The notes beneath the pieces are model-generated. The model worked only from the letters and a program-made list of their open reading frames with translations. It had not been told where the DNA came from and made no database searches. The translations under genes and the position numbers were made by a program. From contig PMGM01000048.1 of NCBI GenBank assembly GCA_003158115.1, positions 1 to 18,077 on the forward strand: 18,077 nt of DNA. Direction: 5' to 3'. The stretch is from Methanobacterium sp. Lineage in GTDB: Archaea; Methanobacteriota; Methanobacteria; Methanobacteriales; Methanobacteriaceae. The stretch's first letter is position 1. Each line of letters begins with the position of its first letter. Below, one piece after another: positions 7,358 through 15,131 of the stretch.

Positions 7358-8347
7358 ATGAACAAGATAGTGCTAGGTCTCCCAAAGGGGAGTTTAAATA
7401 ATGTAAACAGGGGTAATACTTATCAGTTATTTGTTGATGCAGGTTACGAGGTTCGGGGATATGAACCTGGCAATGAATCAAATGAGATAGTAATAGTCAA
7501 CGACCCTGAAATTAAAGGATTTTTAACCCGCCCACAAAGCGCTCCTGTTGAATTGAATCGTCAAATTCTTGACATTGCAATAATCGGAGAAGATTGGGCA
7601 CAGGAAGAATCTGTTAATTACAAAGAAAAATTAATAAGAAAAATAGGCGATCTAGATTATGGTCAGACCAGACTCATAGTTGGTGTTCCTAAGGAATCTC
7701 CTTATGATTCATTAACAGAATTTTTCAGAGCTAATAAAAACAGGAAAACTCCAATACTATGCTTTACAGAATATCCAAATCTTACCAGACAGTTCTTTAT
7801 GAACAATGAGGGGTATAAGGAAATATTTGGCGATAGTGTTCCATTTGTACAGGTACGAGGACTTCGTGATGGTAATAATCAGATGGTACAGGTGATTAAC
7901 TCTGACGGTGCAACAGAAGTGTATATTGCAAAGGGTGCAGATCTCATAGTTGATAATACACAGACAGGAAACAGCCTTAGAAAGGCTGGATTAAAGGAAC
8001 TTGAAACCATCATGGAATCGAGTGCAGGGCTTTATGCTGGACCAAGCTGTAAAGGTGCAAAGTTAGAAAAAGCTCAAATGATGTTTGAACAACTTTTTGG
8101 TGCTATAAATGCCCGGAAATATTTCGATGTCAAATTTAACATATCCAACACTAAAGTAGCAGATGTTAAGAAGTTTCTTCTGTCTAATGAGTACTGTTCA
8201 GATGAACCAACCGTTGTAGAGGGAAGTACATTTTCACAAGTAAATGTTCTGATACCTAAAAATAAGTTTCCAATCATGTTGAAAGGAATTAAAAACTATG
8301 GTGCTTCATCTATTGTAAGAGAAAATGTTAAACAATACATTAAATAA
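7358..8347 (+). CDS. hisG: HisG-family ATP phosphoribosyltransferase (long form), leaderless
   Basis: HisG joins ATP and PRPP in the first step of histidine synthesis. Visible features are: N-terminal LGLPKGSL; the FLTRPQ...[10 protein letters not shown] segment of the periplasmic-binding-protein-like catalytic fold; the PRPP-contacting [14 protein letters not shown] with [10 protein letters not shown] behind it; and a C-terminal domain of about 80 residues ending in YGASSIV, typical of the long HisG form. At 329 aa it is longer than the usual 280-300. An ATG at 7253 lies in frame, but the TATA box at 7328 is inside that extension, so the start is set at 7358. No other his genes are nearby. 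The divergent motifs make a paralogue with another PRPP-dependent role possible. Confidence 0.8.
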   Translation: MNKIVLGLPKGSLNNVNRGNTYQLFVDAGYEVRGYEPGNESNEIVIVNDPEIKGFLTRPQSAPVELNRQILDIAIIGEDWAQEESVNYKEKLIRKIGDLDYGQTRLIVGVPKESPYDSLTEFFRANKNRKTPILCFTEYPNLTRQFFMNNEGYKEIFGDSVPFVQVRGLRDGNNQMVQVINSDGATEVYIAKGADLIVDNTQTGNSLRKAGLKELETIMESSAGLYAGPSCKGAKLEKAQMMFEQLFGAINARKYFDVKFNISNTKVADVKKFLLSNEYCSDEPTVVEGSTFSQVNVLIPKNKFPIMLKGIKNYGASSIVRENVKQYIK

Positions 8348-8358
8348 TTTTTTTTTTT
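8348..8358 (+). terminator. Oligo-T terminator after the HisG-family gene
   Basis: Eleven consecutive T residues start immediately after the stop codon. No stable hairpin precedes them, which fits archaeal oligo-T termination. Confidence 0.6.
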
Positions 8359-8416
8359 GAACAAAAGAATTTATCATCATATTTCTAAATAATTTCAAAT
8401 ATTTAGAGGGGGTAAT

Positions 8417-8675
8417 ATGGAAATTCAAAATGTTAACAGTTTTCTGATTAATTCTGAACTTAAATCCGGTAAAAAATTTCCTATGCATTTTACTTTACAA
8501 ATACAACAGAATCTGAATTCAAGAGTTATTAGATAATATTTTTTTATATGAATATAAAATTAAAGAGGATAATAAATTTAATCAGAGTGTTTTTACCGCA
8601 TATGTGGCAAAAAATGGATATTACATTCATACAAGAGGGATAAAGTTTTCAGCCCCATCCACTAAAAGCAGATAA
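8417..8675 (+). pseudogene. Small gene split by a frameshift, unknown function
   Basis: An ATG at 8417 has a good SD (GAGGGGGT, 8406-8413) and reads 39 codons, MEIQNVNSFLINSELKSGKK onward, to TAA at 8534. From 8517 a second frame is open for 52 codons without a start, through IQELLDNIFLYEYKIKEDNK and VAKNGYYIHTRG, to TAA at 8673. The composition of the second part is protein-like, and the two overlap by about 20 bases. A single +1 shift between 8514 and 8536 would join them into a protein of about 85 aa. It is either a pseudogene, a programmed shift or a sequencing error. The family is not recognised. Confidence 0.4.
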
Positions 8676-8830
8676 TCTATTTATTATTTTTTTCATCCAA
8701 TACATATCCAAATATCCATTCTACAGAATTATTTTATTCCCATGTTCAATTTATTCTTATAGAAGTTAATTGTGAAAAATATCTTAAGATAATATCCTAT
8801 TACCTCGATTAAAAGTAGAGGATATAATTA

Positions 8831-9193
8831 TTATTCCGAGATATTGTTTAAAAAAGTATTATCTCCATTTATTAGTCGTTTGATCATTTTAGTGAAGTAT
8901 CTATGCTGTCTATGTGTAAATGAAATATTACACTTGGTACATATGTGCCATAGCTCTCCGGGTTCATGTATAGATTTATAATTTAACATTAGGGATTTGC
9001 AGTTAGGACACTCCATTGAATTTAAATCATTTTTTCTTTGAACTCCCTCTATTTCCTTAATAATTCCCTTAGTACTTTTAAACCATTCTAAAACTTCTTT
9101 TTTAGGAGTTATAACTAATTCAATATCATTATTATTCTTAATTCGTTGTTCTGCAGGAATTGTTACTTTAAGTTTCAGTTTTGTATCACTCAT
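8831..9193 (-). CDS. Small zinc-ribbon protein, unknown function
   Basis: This 120-aa soluble protein has one CxxC...CxxC pair, CPNC (Cys62/65) and CTKC (Cys85/88), spaced like a zinc ribbon. It is followed by a basic, His-rich segment (FTHRQHRYFTKMIKR). The N-terminal 60 residues are charged, with a WFKSTKGIIKEIEG helix. The start is the second ATG: GGGAGGT sits eight bases before it and overlaps the upstream in-frame ATG at 9211, which therefore cannot be the true start. Nucleic-acid binding is a guess from the ribbon and the basic tail. A TATA-like TTTATATTA on this strand lies near 9300-9308. Confidence 0.6.
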   Translation of the reverse strand: MSDTKLKLKVTIPAEQRIKNNNDIELVITPKKEVLEWFKSTKGIIKEIEGVQRKNDLNSMECPNCKSLMLNYKSIHEPGELWHICTKCNISFTHRQHRYFTKMIKRLINGDNTFLNNISE

Positions 9194-9427
9194 ATAAAAT
9201 CTACCTCCCATTAAAATTGGTTCGTGTTCATTGGTGGGTGTAATGGTAGAGCATCAGAGAAGAAAAAAAATAAAATAATTAAAAATTTATTTGGAAATAA
9301 TATAAATGGATTAATTTAAGATTACAAAAAGATTTATAGATATAATATTAGTGGGTAAAATTTACAATGAATTCATAAATAGCTATAACCCCAAAAATTG
9401 CACATATTTATAGGCGTTTAATCCGTT

Positions 9428-9436
9428 AAAAAAAAA
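9428..9436 (-). terminator. Oligo-T tract after the THUMP gene
   Basis: Read on the minus strand, nine T residues lie 18 bases past the THUMP-protein stop. They are a plausible archaeal terminator. Confidence 0.4.
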
Positions 9437-9454
9437 TATTAATAGGGAATTTAT

Positions 9455-9988
9455 TTACAGTTTCTTAAGTATCATTTCAGGATTTAGTATACTGATACCT
9501 GTATTTTCACCGACAATTTCGACTTGTACCACCCAGTCAGCATCGGAGCCATTAGTTTTAGCATCAAATTTTTCTATTAATTCTTCTGAAATTTTTTCAA
9601 TTAATTCTTCTCTTGATTTTATATATTTTCTTCCCCTTAAATCACATATAACCTTAAATGAATCTTCTGGAACAATCCTATTTGTCGCAAGATCAATGAT
9701 CTTTTCTAATATAATATCTAAACGGGTTCTAACCACATCTTCAATTAGAACAACTTTAGATATCACTGTGGTTTGAGCATCTTCCAGTAATTTAACAGCA
9801 TCTAATGGTTCCATTGCCAAATCTATTAAAATAACATTGGAAAAGTTTGATTCTTTAATATTAAGCACTTTTTCATCATTTTGGAGTGCCATATCAATTT
9901 CTTCTATTCCCAATAACTCAACACCAGAATTTACATCTTCCTTTCCTTGGAGTGTAACTAGTAGATTAAATGTTTCTGTTGGCTTGAT
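9455..9988 (-). CDS. THUMP-domain RNA-binding protein (COG1818-like), apparent non-ATG start
   Basis: The THUMP fold binds tRNA or other structured RNA. This stand-alone form has no methyltransferase or thiolase domain. The C-terminal part is characteristic: FKVICDLRGRKYIKSREELI, then ISEELIEKF, then DADWVVQVEIVGENTGISIL. Protein-like sequence continues upstream of the first listed start (TTG, 9913) through FNLLVTLQGKEDVNSGVELL, a typical THUMP N-terminus. No ATG, GTG or TTG exists in that extension. An SD-like AGGTGGT at 9997-10003 points to the ATC at 9988, giving about 177 aa. ATC initiation is inferred; a mutated start is the alternative. Confidence 0.65.
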   Translation of the reverse strand: MKPTETFNLLVTLQGKEDVNSGVELLGIEEIDMALQNDEKVLNIKESNFSNVILIDLAMEPLDAVKLLEDAQTTVISKVVLIEDVVRTRLDIILEKIIDLATNRIVPEDSFKVICDLRGRKYIKSREELIEKISEELIEKFDAKTNGSDADWVVQVEIVGENTGISILNPEMILKKL

Positions 9989-10004
9989 AAGACCACCACC
10001 TATT

Positions 10005-10514
10005 TAATATTATGTTGTTAAACAATAATAAAATTTATGATTTTTTTGAATTAAATTGATTTCGGTATATAGACAGTAAGGTATTATTTGTTTTTACAAT
10101 GGGTGAACCCGATTCTTTTTTTTATTATAAAAAATAGGTTTATCATAATTTGTTCAATCTTTAGTTTATTTTGGAGGTAACACTGACTCGGATATTTTGT
10201 TAAATTAAAATAAGTTTTGTGAAAAACTTTAGTATCTGAGAATGTAATGGATTATATTGGTTATTATAGATGCCGTGTGATTAACAGTTGAATTATAAAA
10301 AATATTGTTTATCTATAATTTTTTTTTTGAGTCTTTTTATATTATATATTGTGAAATTTTTCATATAAGTTATATTTAAAATAAAATTTATTTGTGATTA
10401 AAGACAATTATTATAATTGGTGGTGTATTTTAAAATTTATAAAAAGTGAAATAATTAAAATTAAACCTTCTCAATAGACATTATATTTAAATTTGAAGAT
10501 ATGAGAGTTAGTAA
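10005..10514. other. AT-rich spacer without a recognised gene
   Basis: No credible gene is visible. GGAGGTAA at 10173-10180 looks like an orphan SD: it is followed by CTG and only six codons before a stop. GGGTGAACCC near 10101 is a short inverted repeat followed by an eight-T run. The rest is A/T runs. Confidence 0.5.
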
Positions 10515-10580
10515 AAAACAATATTTATTTTAAAAAATCGATTAGACCAATATAACTGGTATATAGATGATGGTTATTCA

Positions 10581-10760
10581 ATGATATCAGAAACCTTATA
10601 TGAAGAATCATCAGAAATATTGTTAATTGCTATGGTCATTGTAATTCCTGATCGTTTAAAGACAAAGGATAATGAGGTTCTTATTCCGTTAATTACTGAA
10701 CATATAATGGATTTCCAAAATTCTATGGGAGAATTACATAACAATTTAATCCTGGAATGA
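10581..10760 (+). CDS. Small hypothetical protein (59 aa)
   Basis: This short ORF reads MISETLYEESSEILLIAMVI through a charged middle (PDRLKTKDNE) to LHNNLILE. Codon composition looks protein-like, and the frame stays open upstream to 10515 with DQYNWYIDDGYS but no start codon. There is no SD at 10581. An ATG at 10501 in another frame (MRVSKKQYLF, stop) could be the original start if one frameshift occurred, so this may be a decayed small gene. The family is not recognised. Confidence 0.3.
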   Translation: MISETLYEESSEILLIAMVIVIPDRLKTKDNEVLIPLITEHIMDFQNSMGELHNNLILE

Positions 10761-10929
10761 AAAACAATCCTATTCAACTCCATCATTATTCCCCTAATAT
10801 AAATTAACTATGTATATGCTAGAAAGTTCTTTATTTAGCCGATTTAATCTGTTAATTTCCTTGTATTCAATATGTGTTCAATTTACTACCTTAATATATT
10901 TACTTAAATGATTTAAATTTTGAGAATTT

Positions 10930-11154
10930 GTGTGGGAGGATGTTAAAATACGTTTAAGTTTAGTTGAAATGATGCCAAATATAAAATCAATTAAAGAACA
11001 ACAAGCCGATGCACTTAATTTCAGAGAAACTAACTCAAATGAGAATTGTATGAACTGTAAATATTGTGATAAGGGGCTTTTTGATAACTTAGAATCAGAA
11101 TGTACACTTTTCAATATTAAAGTCGATACCCACCATGTTTGTGATCTATATTGA
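10930..11154 (+). CDS. Small cysteine-rich protein, unusual start
   Basis: The C-terminal half carries CMNCKYC (CxxCxxC), then a cysteine in SECTLFN and another in HHVCDLY. This spacing resembles small metal-binding proteins that end in a 'CDLY/CDDF'-like motif. If translated from GTG at 10930 it has 74 aa, but no SD precedes that GTG. Instead GGGAGGA at 10934-10940 lies inside the frame and points to ATA at 10948, giving 68 aa. Metal binding is inferred from the cysteines only; no family name can be given. Confidence 0.5.
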   Translation: MWEDVKIRLSLVEMMPNIKSIKEQQADALNFRETNSNENCMNCKYCDKGLFDNLESECTLFNIKVDTHHVCDLY

Positions 11155-11760
11155 ATAATGTAACCTCTGTAAATGGTTAAAAAATAATCCCTTCATTGAT
11201 TTTTTAACTGTATCCTAGATTTAAAAATTTATTTAGATAATTCAGATATATATATATATTAAATTTTGAAGATTTTTTTTATAATTATATCTTGTTTTAT
11301 ACTAATTTTTATGAAGAAGAAAAAAGGGATATATTAATTCGGTTAAAAAGTACCGTTTGATATGTTGTTATCCATCTATCTGAGATCATTTTAATGTTTT
11401 ATGAATTAAGCTCCTAATATTTAGGACGTAGATATCTGCAAAATCAATTAAATTATTTCAAATCGTTTAGAAGTTATTTGTCTATAATTTAATCATCACT
11501 AATGTATATGACTAATTTTTTAAGAATTTTATACTAATCCACTATTTATCATAATATTTAACAAAATTCCCACTAAAACGAATTATTCATCAGGATCAAA
11601 TTCAGTAAATTATAATTTTTATTATGGATAAAAGGTTTTATAGAACACATATGATATATCAGAAGTTATTGAGTATTTATAATGGTAATAAAAGATAGAT
11701 AAATATGATATATCACATTACTTACTATTAAAGTATTAAACGGATGGTTGGGGTGAAAAA
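11155..11760. other. AT-rich spacer with a hairpin and short palindromes
   Basis: GTTAAAAAAT (11176-11185) and ATTTTTTAAC (11199-11208) form a 10-bp stem with a 13-base loop just after the cysteine-rich ORF and could act as a terminator. TCCTAATATTTAGGA (11412-11426) is a near-perfect palindrome. TGATATATCA occurs at 11652-11661 and 11706-11715 before the TM2-like gene. No gene was recognised. Confidence 0.5.
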
Positions 11761-11931
11761 TTGGCGAATCCTATATTGGCATTAATCATATCCATATTTT
11801 TACCAGGTATTGGTAGTGTATACGCTGGAAAAACAATAATGGGTATCATTATTTTCGTTGTTTATGTGATTTTAATAGCATTATATTATATGTTGGGAAT
11901 GAACATCATGCCTAGACAAAAATGTCTATAA
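11761..11931 (+). pseudogene. Truncated TM2-domain-like membrane protein
   Basis: MANPILALIISIFLPGIGSV then YAGKTIMGIIIFVVYVILI gives the first hydrophobic segment, the PG-G-YAGK turn and the second segment of a TM2-type small membrane protein. The start is TTG, preceded by GGGGTG five bases upstream. After ALYYMLG the protein ends in an unrelated MNIMPRQKCL. Those last bases are, on the other strand, coding sequence of a broken 4Fe-4S protein gene. The natural C-terminus has therefore been replaced at a junction near 11895-11918. At 56 aa it is shorter than usual for the family. Confidence 0.55.
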
Positions 11932-12017
11932 TTTTCAAGAGCTAACTTATCAGTATAATTTTGAGCTGAAAGATACCATTTTTTACCAGCACCATGTTGC
12001 ATACAAAACTGACACAT
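11886..12017 (-). pseudogene. Truncated 4Fe-4S protein gene (N-terminal fragment)
   Basis: The ATG at 12017 has an AAGGA SD about ten bases upstream and reads MCQFCMQHGAGKKWYLSAQN then YTDKLALENYRHF. This 'MCxFCxxHGxGKKWYLxxxNY' opening is that of a methanogen and acetogen ferredoxin-like 4Fe-4S protein. After about 33 residues the similarity stops, and the frame runs ten more codons into the end of the TM2-like gene before a stop. The remaining cluster-binding part is absent. Two genes convergent in orientation, both cut at the same place, indicate a deletion. Confidence 0.6.
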
Positions 12018-12142
12018 AATCAACAATCCTTCATTTATTAATTATACCCTAAAATTTTTAAACAAAACATGATATTGTATTAAGAACTACTCTTAAAGTT
12101 AATATAATTAACTTTTCTATTTTTTAAACTAATTTTATATTT

Positions 12143-12262
12143 ATTGAGCAATACATCCTACAATCAAACTATTGAGCAATCGATTGTGCAAGTCTATGTT
12201 TAAAACTAATTAATAATAGAACCCATTCAACTAGCCATCAACCAAGCGGGCAATTGCTCAAT
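12143..12262. repeat. Three copies of ATTGAGCAAT (two direct, one inverted)
   Basis: ATTGAGCAAT occurs at 12143-12152 and 12171-12180, and its exact complement ATTGCTCAAT at 12253-12262. The middle copy is part of an imperfect palindrome, TTGAGCAATCGATTGTGCAA (12172-12191). The two direct copies are 28 bases apart. This arrangement suits a cluster of operators, but no intact gene follows closely on either side. Confidence 0.5.
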
Positions 12263-12293
12263 CTATTAAGTGAGTAGAAACATTTGATTTAAT

Positions 12294-12360
12294 GATGCAT
12301 TGATTCATTGTAATGCAAGCTTTATTCTAAAATATCAATGCTATTACATTGATATGCATC
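12294..12360. repeat. Imperfect inverted repeat, about 24-base arms
   Basis: The left arm runs from GATGCAT (12294-12300) to TGTAATGCA (ending 12317). It pairs imperfectly with the right arm 12337-12360, which ends in ATATGCATC, leaving a loop of about 19 bases. Both arms share GATGCAT, then a variable part, then TGTAAT and GCA. It could be a transcript hairpin or a miniature element end; no target duplication was seen. Confidence 0.4.
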
Positions 12361-12631
12361 CAACACCCTCATTTCATGGATTGGTTATTTATATGCTTAA
12401 TTGTTTATTAAATTCTAGACAGGAACACATAATTAGCTTTTTTTTGACTGGTGTGCAAATGTTTAATTTAAATTATTCATATTCTAAAGCAAACATATCC
12501 CTAAACTTGTTAATTATGCAAACCCACAACTAGGGATTCAACAATTAATAAAAAAATAGCGAATTTAATTGAATATGTATCAAATGTAAGTTAGTTACGG
12601 ATTTATGTATTTTTGTACTCAGAGTTTAAGA

Positions 12632-14015
12632 TTATAACCCTAACTTGCCATTCTTGAAAGCCTCAATTGATAAAACATATAGATCTTGAGGATTAACATC
12701 TTTAACTTCGTCCAAATATCTCTTATATCCTAAAATATTTAAATATTCATTCGAAAAATTAATCAACTTTTTCAAAACCATTTTGCTAAAATCAAACGGT
12801 TCTAGTAATATGGAATCATCCTCAAATTGATAAATACCCCATTCAGTTACACTTTTATATTTTTGGATTTTATTTGTATTTCGCCCAATAAAATTCAAAA
12901 TAGATTTATCAATCAAGATACAATTCATTTTCCAACCTTCATCCTTCCTAATTTGAATTTTATCTGAATTTATTGGATGTATCTTTAATTGTGTTTTTTC
13001 TAACATTTTCCGGTGTATCACTAATTCTCTTAATTCATAAATTAATTTTATAAAGTTTACATGTTCATTGATATGTTCCCTAAGAGTACTATTCCTTTTT
13101 TTAAGTGCTTTTAAGAAATTTCCCCCAGCAAGCGGATTTAAAGAAGTTCTTTGAGGATAATTATCCCCTCTAAAATTCAGGTTATATTGATCTTTAGTTA
13201 TTAACGCTAGAGCATCGAATATGCCAGTAATTAAAGATATAAAATAATTGAAATGATACATAGTATCATTTAATGTATCATTATTGGTTCCACCATAATA
13301 CTTGGTTCCTATTTCATCAATACTTCTTAAAAGATATACAAATCTATCCGAAAATGCATCTAAATATGGTTCATCTATATGGCACCAACATGAAAATAAA
13401 GAATTTTAGATCTTAAAGAATACCAATACCACAGCCCTTTGTTACAGGTTTCATGATTGATTCCTGATGTTAAGTATACATTCCGGTATTTCAAAAATAA
13501 ATCCATAATTTCTTTGGCTTATTCTATTGTAACAATATACAAAGGGTTCCCAATAGTTAAGTTAAGAATATTTGATGATTCAAAAATTAACCTATTTTTT
13601 AGCAATTTTTCATTATCTGTTATGAGTATATAGGGGTTTTTATCATTAGAACCCTTCAAAGTATCTGAAATGAAAATTAATTCTAATGAATTGAATTCAA
13701 ATGAACTCAAAAAAGATCATATTTTTTTTGAAATTCAGGTATTATATTAAGCTCTTTATTTTTTGAATCTAATGTCGATCTCGTAAAATCAAAATAGTTG
13801 TTTGTATAACAAATTAATATTTTTTCAGCATCTTTATTACCCTCAGATAACAATTTTTCGAAAGAATAAGAATCTATAAAAACTTTTAAAGTGTTTCCGT
13901 ATTTAACAATATTTTTATTCATAAAGCCGATTATTAAAGGATGATAAAACTGGCTAATTCCAAAATGCTTTCCATATCTTTTTATTGACTCTAAGTTTTT
14001 ACTTTTAGCTTCCAG
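12632..14015 (-). pseudogene. HEPN-like protein gene broken by two frameshifts and a stop
   Basis: Three pieces on this strand join into one protein of about 461 aa if two single bases are restored. The first shift is in a six-base homopolymer (13709-13714), the second in a four-base one (13393-13396), and an in-frame TAA lies at 13519-13521 (IVTIE-stop-AKEIMDLF). Restoring two bases makes the length an exact multiple of three. The C-terminal part has long helices and LRELVIHRKML, an R-x4-H motif like the active site of HEPN ribonucleases, after LITGIFDALALITK. HEPN proteins are common toxin or defence RNases. The apparent start is CTG at 14015, five bases after the SD AGGAGGGT. It follows an Mrr fragment on the same strand. 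The HEPN assignment is by motif and helix pattern only. Confidence 0.55.
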
Positions 14016-14062
14016 ATTTAACCCTCCTAAAATAAATATTAACTTTAATTTATTTTCTAGTC

Positions 14063-14196
14063 TTATAAGAAATAATCTGTATCAATTTTTTTTTGATCAT
14101 ATGATTTGATTTTTGATATACCAATATCATGGTCAATCATGAGCTGTGATAATCTTTCACCATCAATTAAAACCACTTTGCTGTCTATTATTGATG
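14063..14196 (-). pseudogene. C-terminal remnant of an Mrr-type restriction endonuclease
   Basis: The frame reads TYASIIDSKVVLIDGERLSQ then LMIDHDIGISKIKSYDQKKI then DTDYFL and a stop. This matches the end of Mrr-type type IV restriction enzymes, where '(K)(I/V)VLIDG-x-L-x-LMI' is followed by 'VGV/I' and 'IKxID-DYF'. Catalytic and DNA-binding parts are missing. The fragment begins right at the stop of the DUF4013 gene, so the rest was lost at that boundary. It ends 47 bases before the HEPN-like start. Confidence 0.6.
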
Positions 14197-14202
14197 CATA
14201 GG

Positions 14203-15078
14203 TTATGCAAATTCCTCATATCTATCATTTAGGAGTGAATGAATCTTATCTGATTTATAAAACAATGCTATAGATCTTCCAAAGTACATGTAGAGATAAG
14301 GAAATAAAAGCAACGACAATAACTCATCTTGTAAGAGATGTAAAGGTATTGTTCTTATAAATGTGTGAATTATAATTGTAAATATAATTATAGGGGCTCC
14401 TATAATGAAGGCTAAGATAAAAAATAGAATTCCTATGACTATGTACCATATTATAAAATTTCCCCATCCTTTGATTGCTATTATTTGGACTAATTCCCTG
14501 AATTGAAAGGCTGTTAGGAGTTTATTTTCATTATTTGCCATATGTGCAAGTGCCATTGCAATTATTGGGTAAATTATGATCATGTATAAAACTGGAATAA
14601 TAAACCATGTTCCAGCCCATGCCTGAAGAGCCTGAAGTCCTGTTCCTCCTATTAAAAACCAGACCGTTGCCCCTGAAAGTGTATTAGTAACAATTATTGG
14701 ATTTGATGTATAAGATAAAATTGCAAAAACTATTATGATCAAGATAGCAGGAATAGAATAAACAAAAGCAACTATGGATAATTTGACACCGTCTTTTAAC
14801 ATATCTGTCCATCTATTAAATTCTGGCAGTTCAGCTACACCATTTAAAGATGATTTTATGACTCTCAACAAGTAACCTCGTACTAACAAGATTATTGCTA
14901 ATGCAATTATACCCAAAACCCATTCTATTGCGATATTTGTTGTTAAAACTATTGATCCATCAAAACGTGTAACATATACAAGATTTCCAATCACAAATAT
15001 AATTCCTAATATCAAATACTTCTTCCAATCTGAAAGAGGATACCTTATTGCATCATTCACTATTGATCCTATAGTCAT
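14203..15078 (-). CDS. DUF4013-family membrane protein
   Basis: This 291-aa protein has about six hydrophobic segments (roughly residues 20-36, 50-70, 100-123, 160-180, 208-242 and 255-272) and the N-terminal 'SIVNDAIRYPLSDWKKYLIL' opening of DUF4013 proteins, which are frequent in Methanobacteria. The function of the family is unknown. The start is the ATG at 15078, because GAGGGGT lies nine bases upstream; the TTG six codons earlier overlaps this SD. The 3' end directly abuts the Mrr remnant, so the last residues could be affected by that rearrangement, although LLNDRYEEFA gives no clear sign of it. Confidence 0.8.
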   Translation of the reverse strand: MTIGSIVNDAIRYPLSDWKKYLILGIIFVIGNLVYVTRFDGSIVLTTNIAIEWVLGIIALAIILLVRGYLLRVIKSSLNGVAELPEFNRWTDMLKDGVKLSIVAFVYSIPAILIIIVFAILSYTSNPIIVTNTLSGATVWFLIGGTGLQALQAWAGTWFIIPVLYMIIIYPIIAMALAHMANNENKLLTAFQFRELVQIIAIKGWGNFIIWYIVIGILFFILAFIIGAPIIIFTIIIHTFIRTIPLHLLQDELLSLLLFPYLYMYFGRSIALFYKSDKIHSLLNDRYEEFA

Positions 15079-15131
15079 AAATTTTATACCCCTCAAGTTA
15101 CATGCTTTGATTTATTCTATCTAGAAGTATA

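Larger units (their letters stand above)
12018..12631. other. Spacer with repeated ATTGAGCAAT sites, no convincing gene
   Basis: An ORF at 12300-12533 lacks an SD and reads as low-complexity, non-protein-like sequence, so it is not called. The region holds three copies of a 10-bp site and a long imperfect inverted repeat, both listed separately. The rest is AT-rich. Confidence 0.5.

Noticed and set aside
9194..9211. Upstream ATG for the zinc-ribbon protein
   Set aside because: Its first codons are the Shine-Dalgarno sequence GGGAGGT that serves the ATG at 9193.
10574..10786. 70-codon ORF on the - strand
   Set aside because: It is antisense to the more protein-like + strand ORF ending at 10760 and has no ribosome site.
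12300..12533. 77-codon ORF on the + strand
   Set aside because: No ribosome site, odd composition, and its start lies inside the inverted repeat; no protein-like motif.
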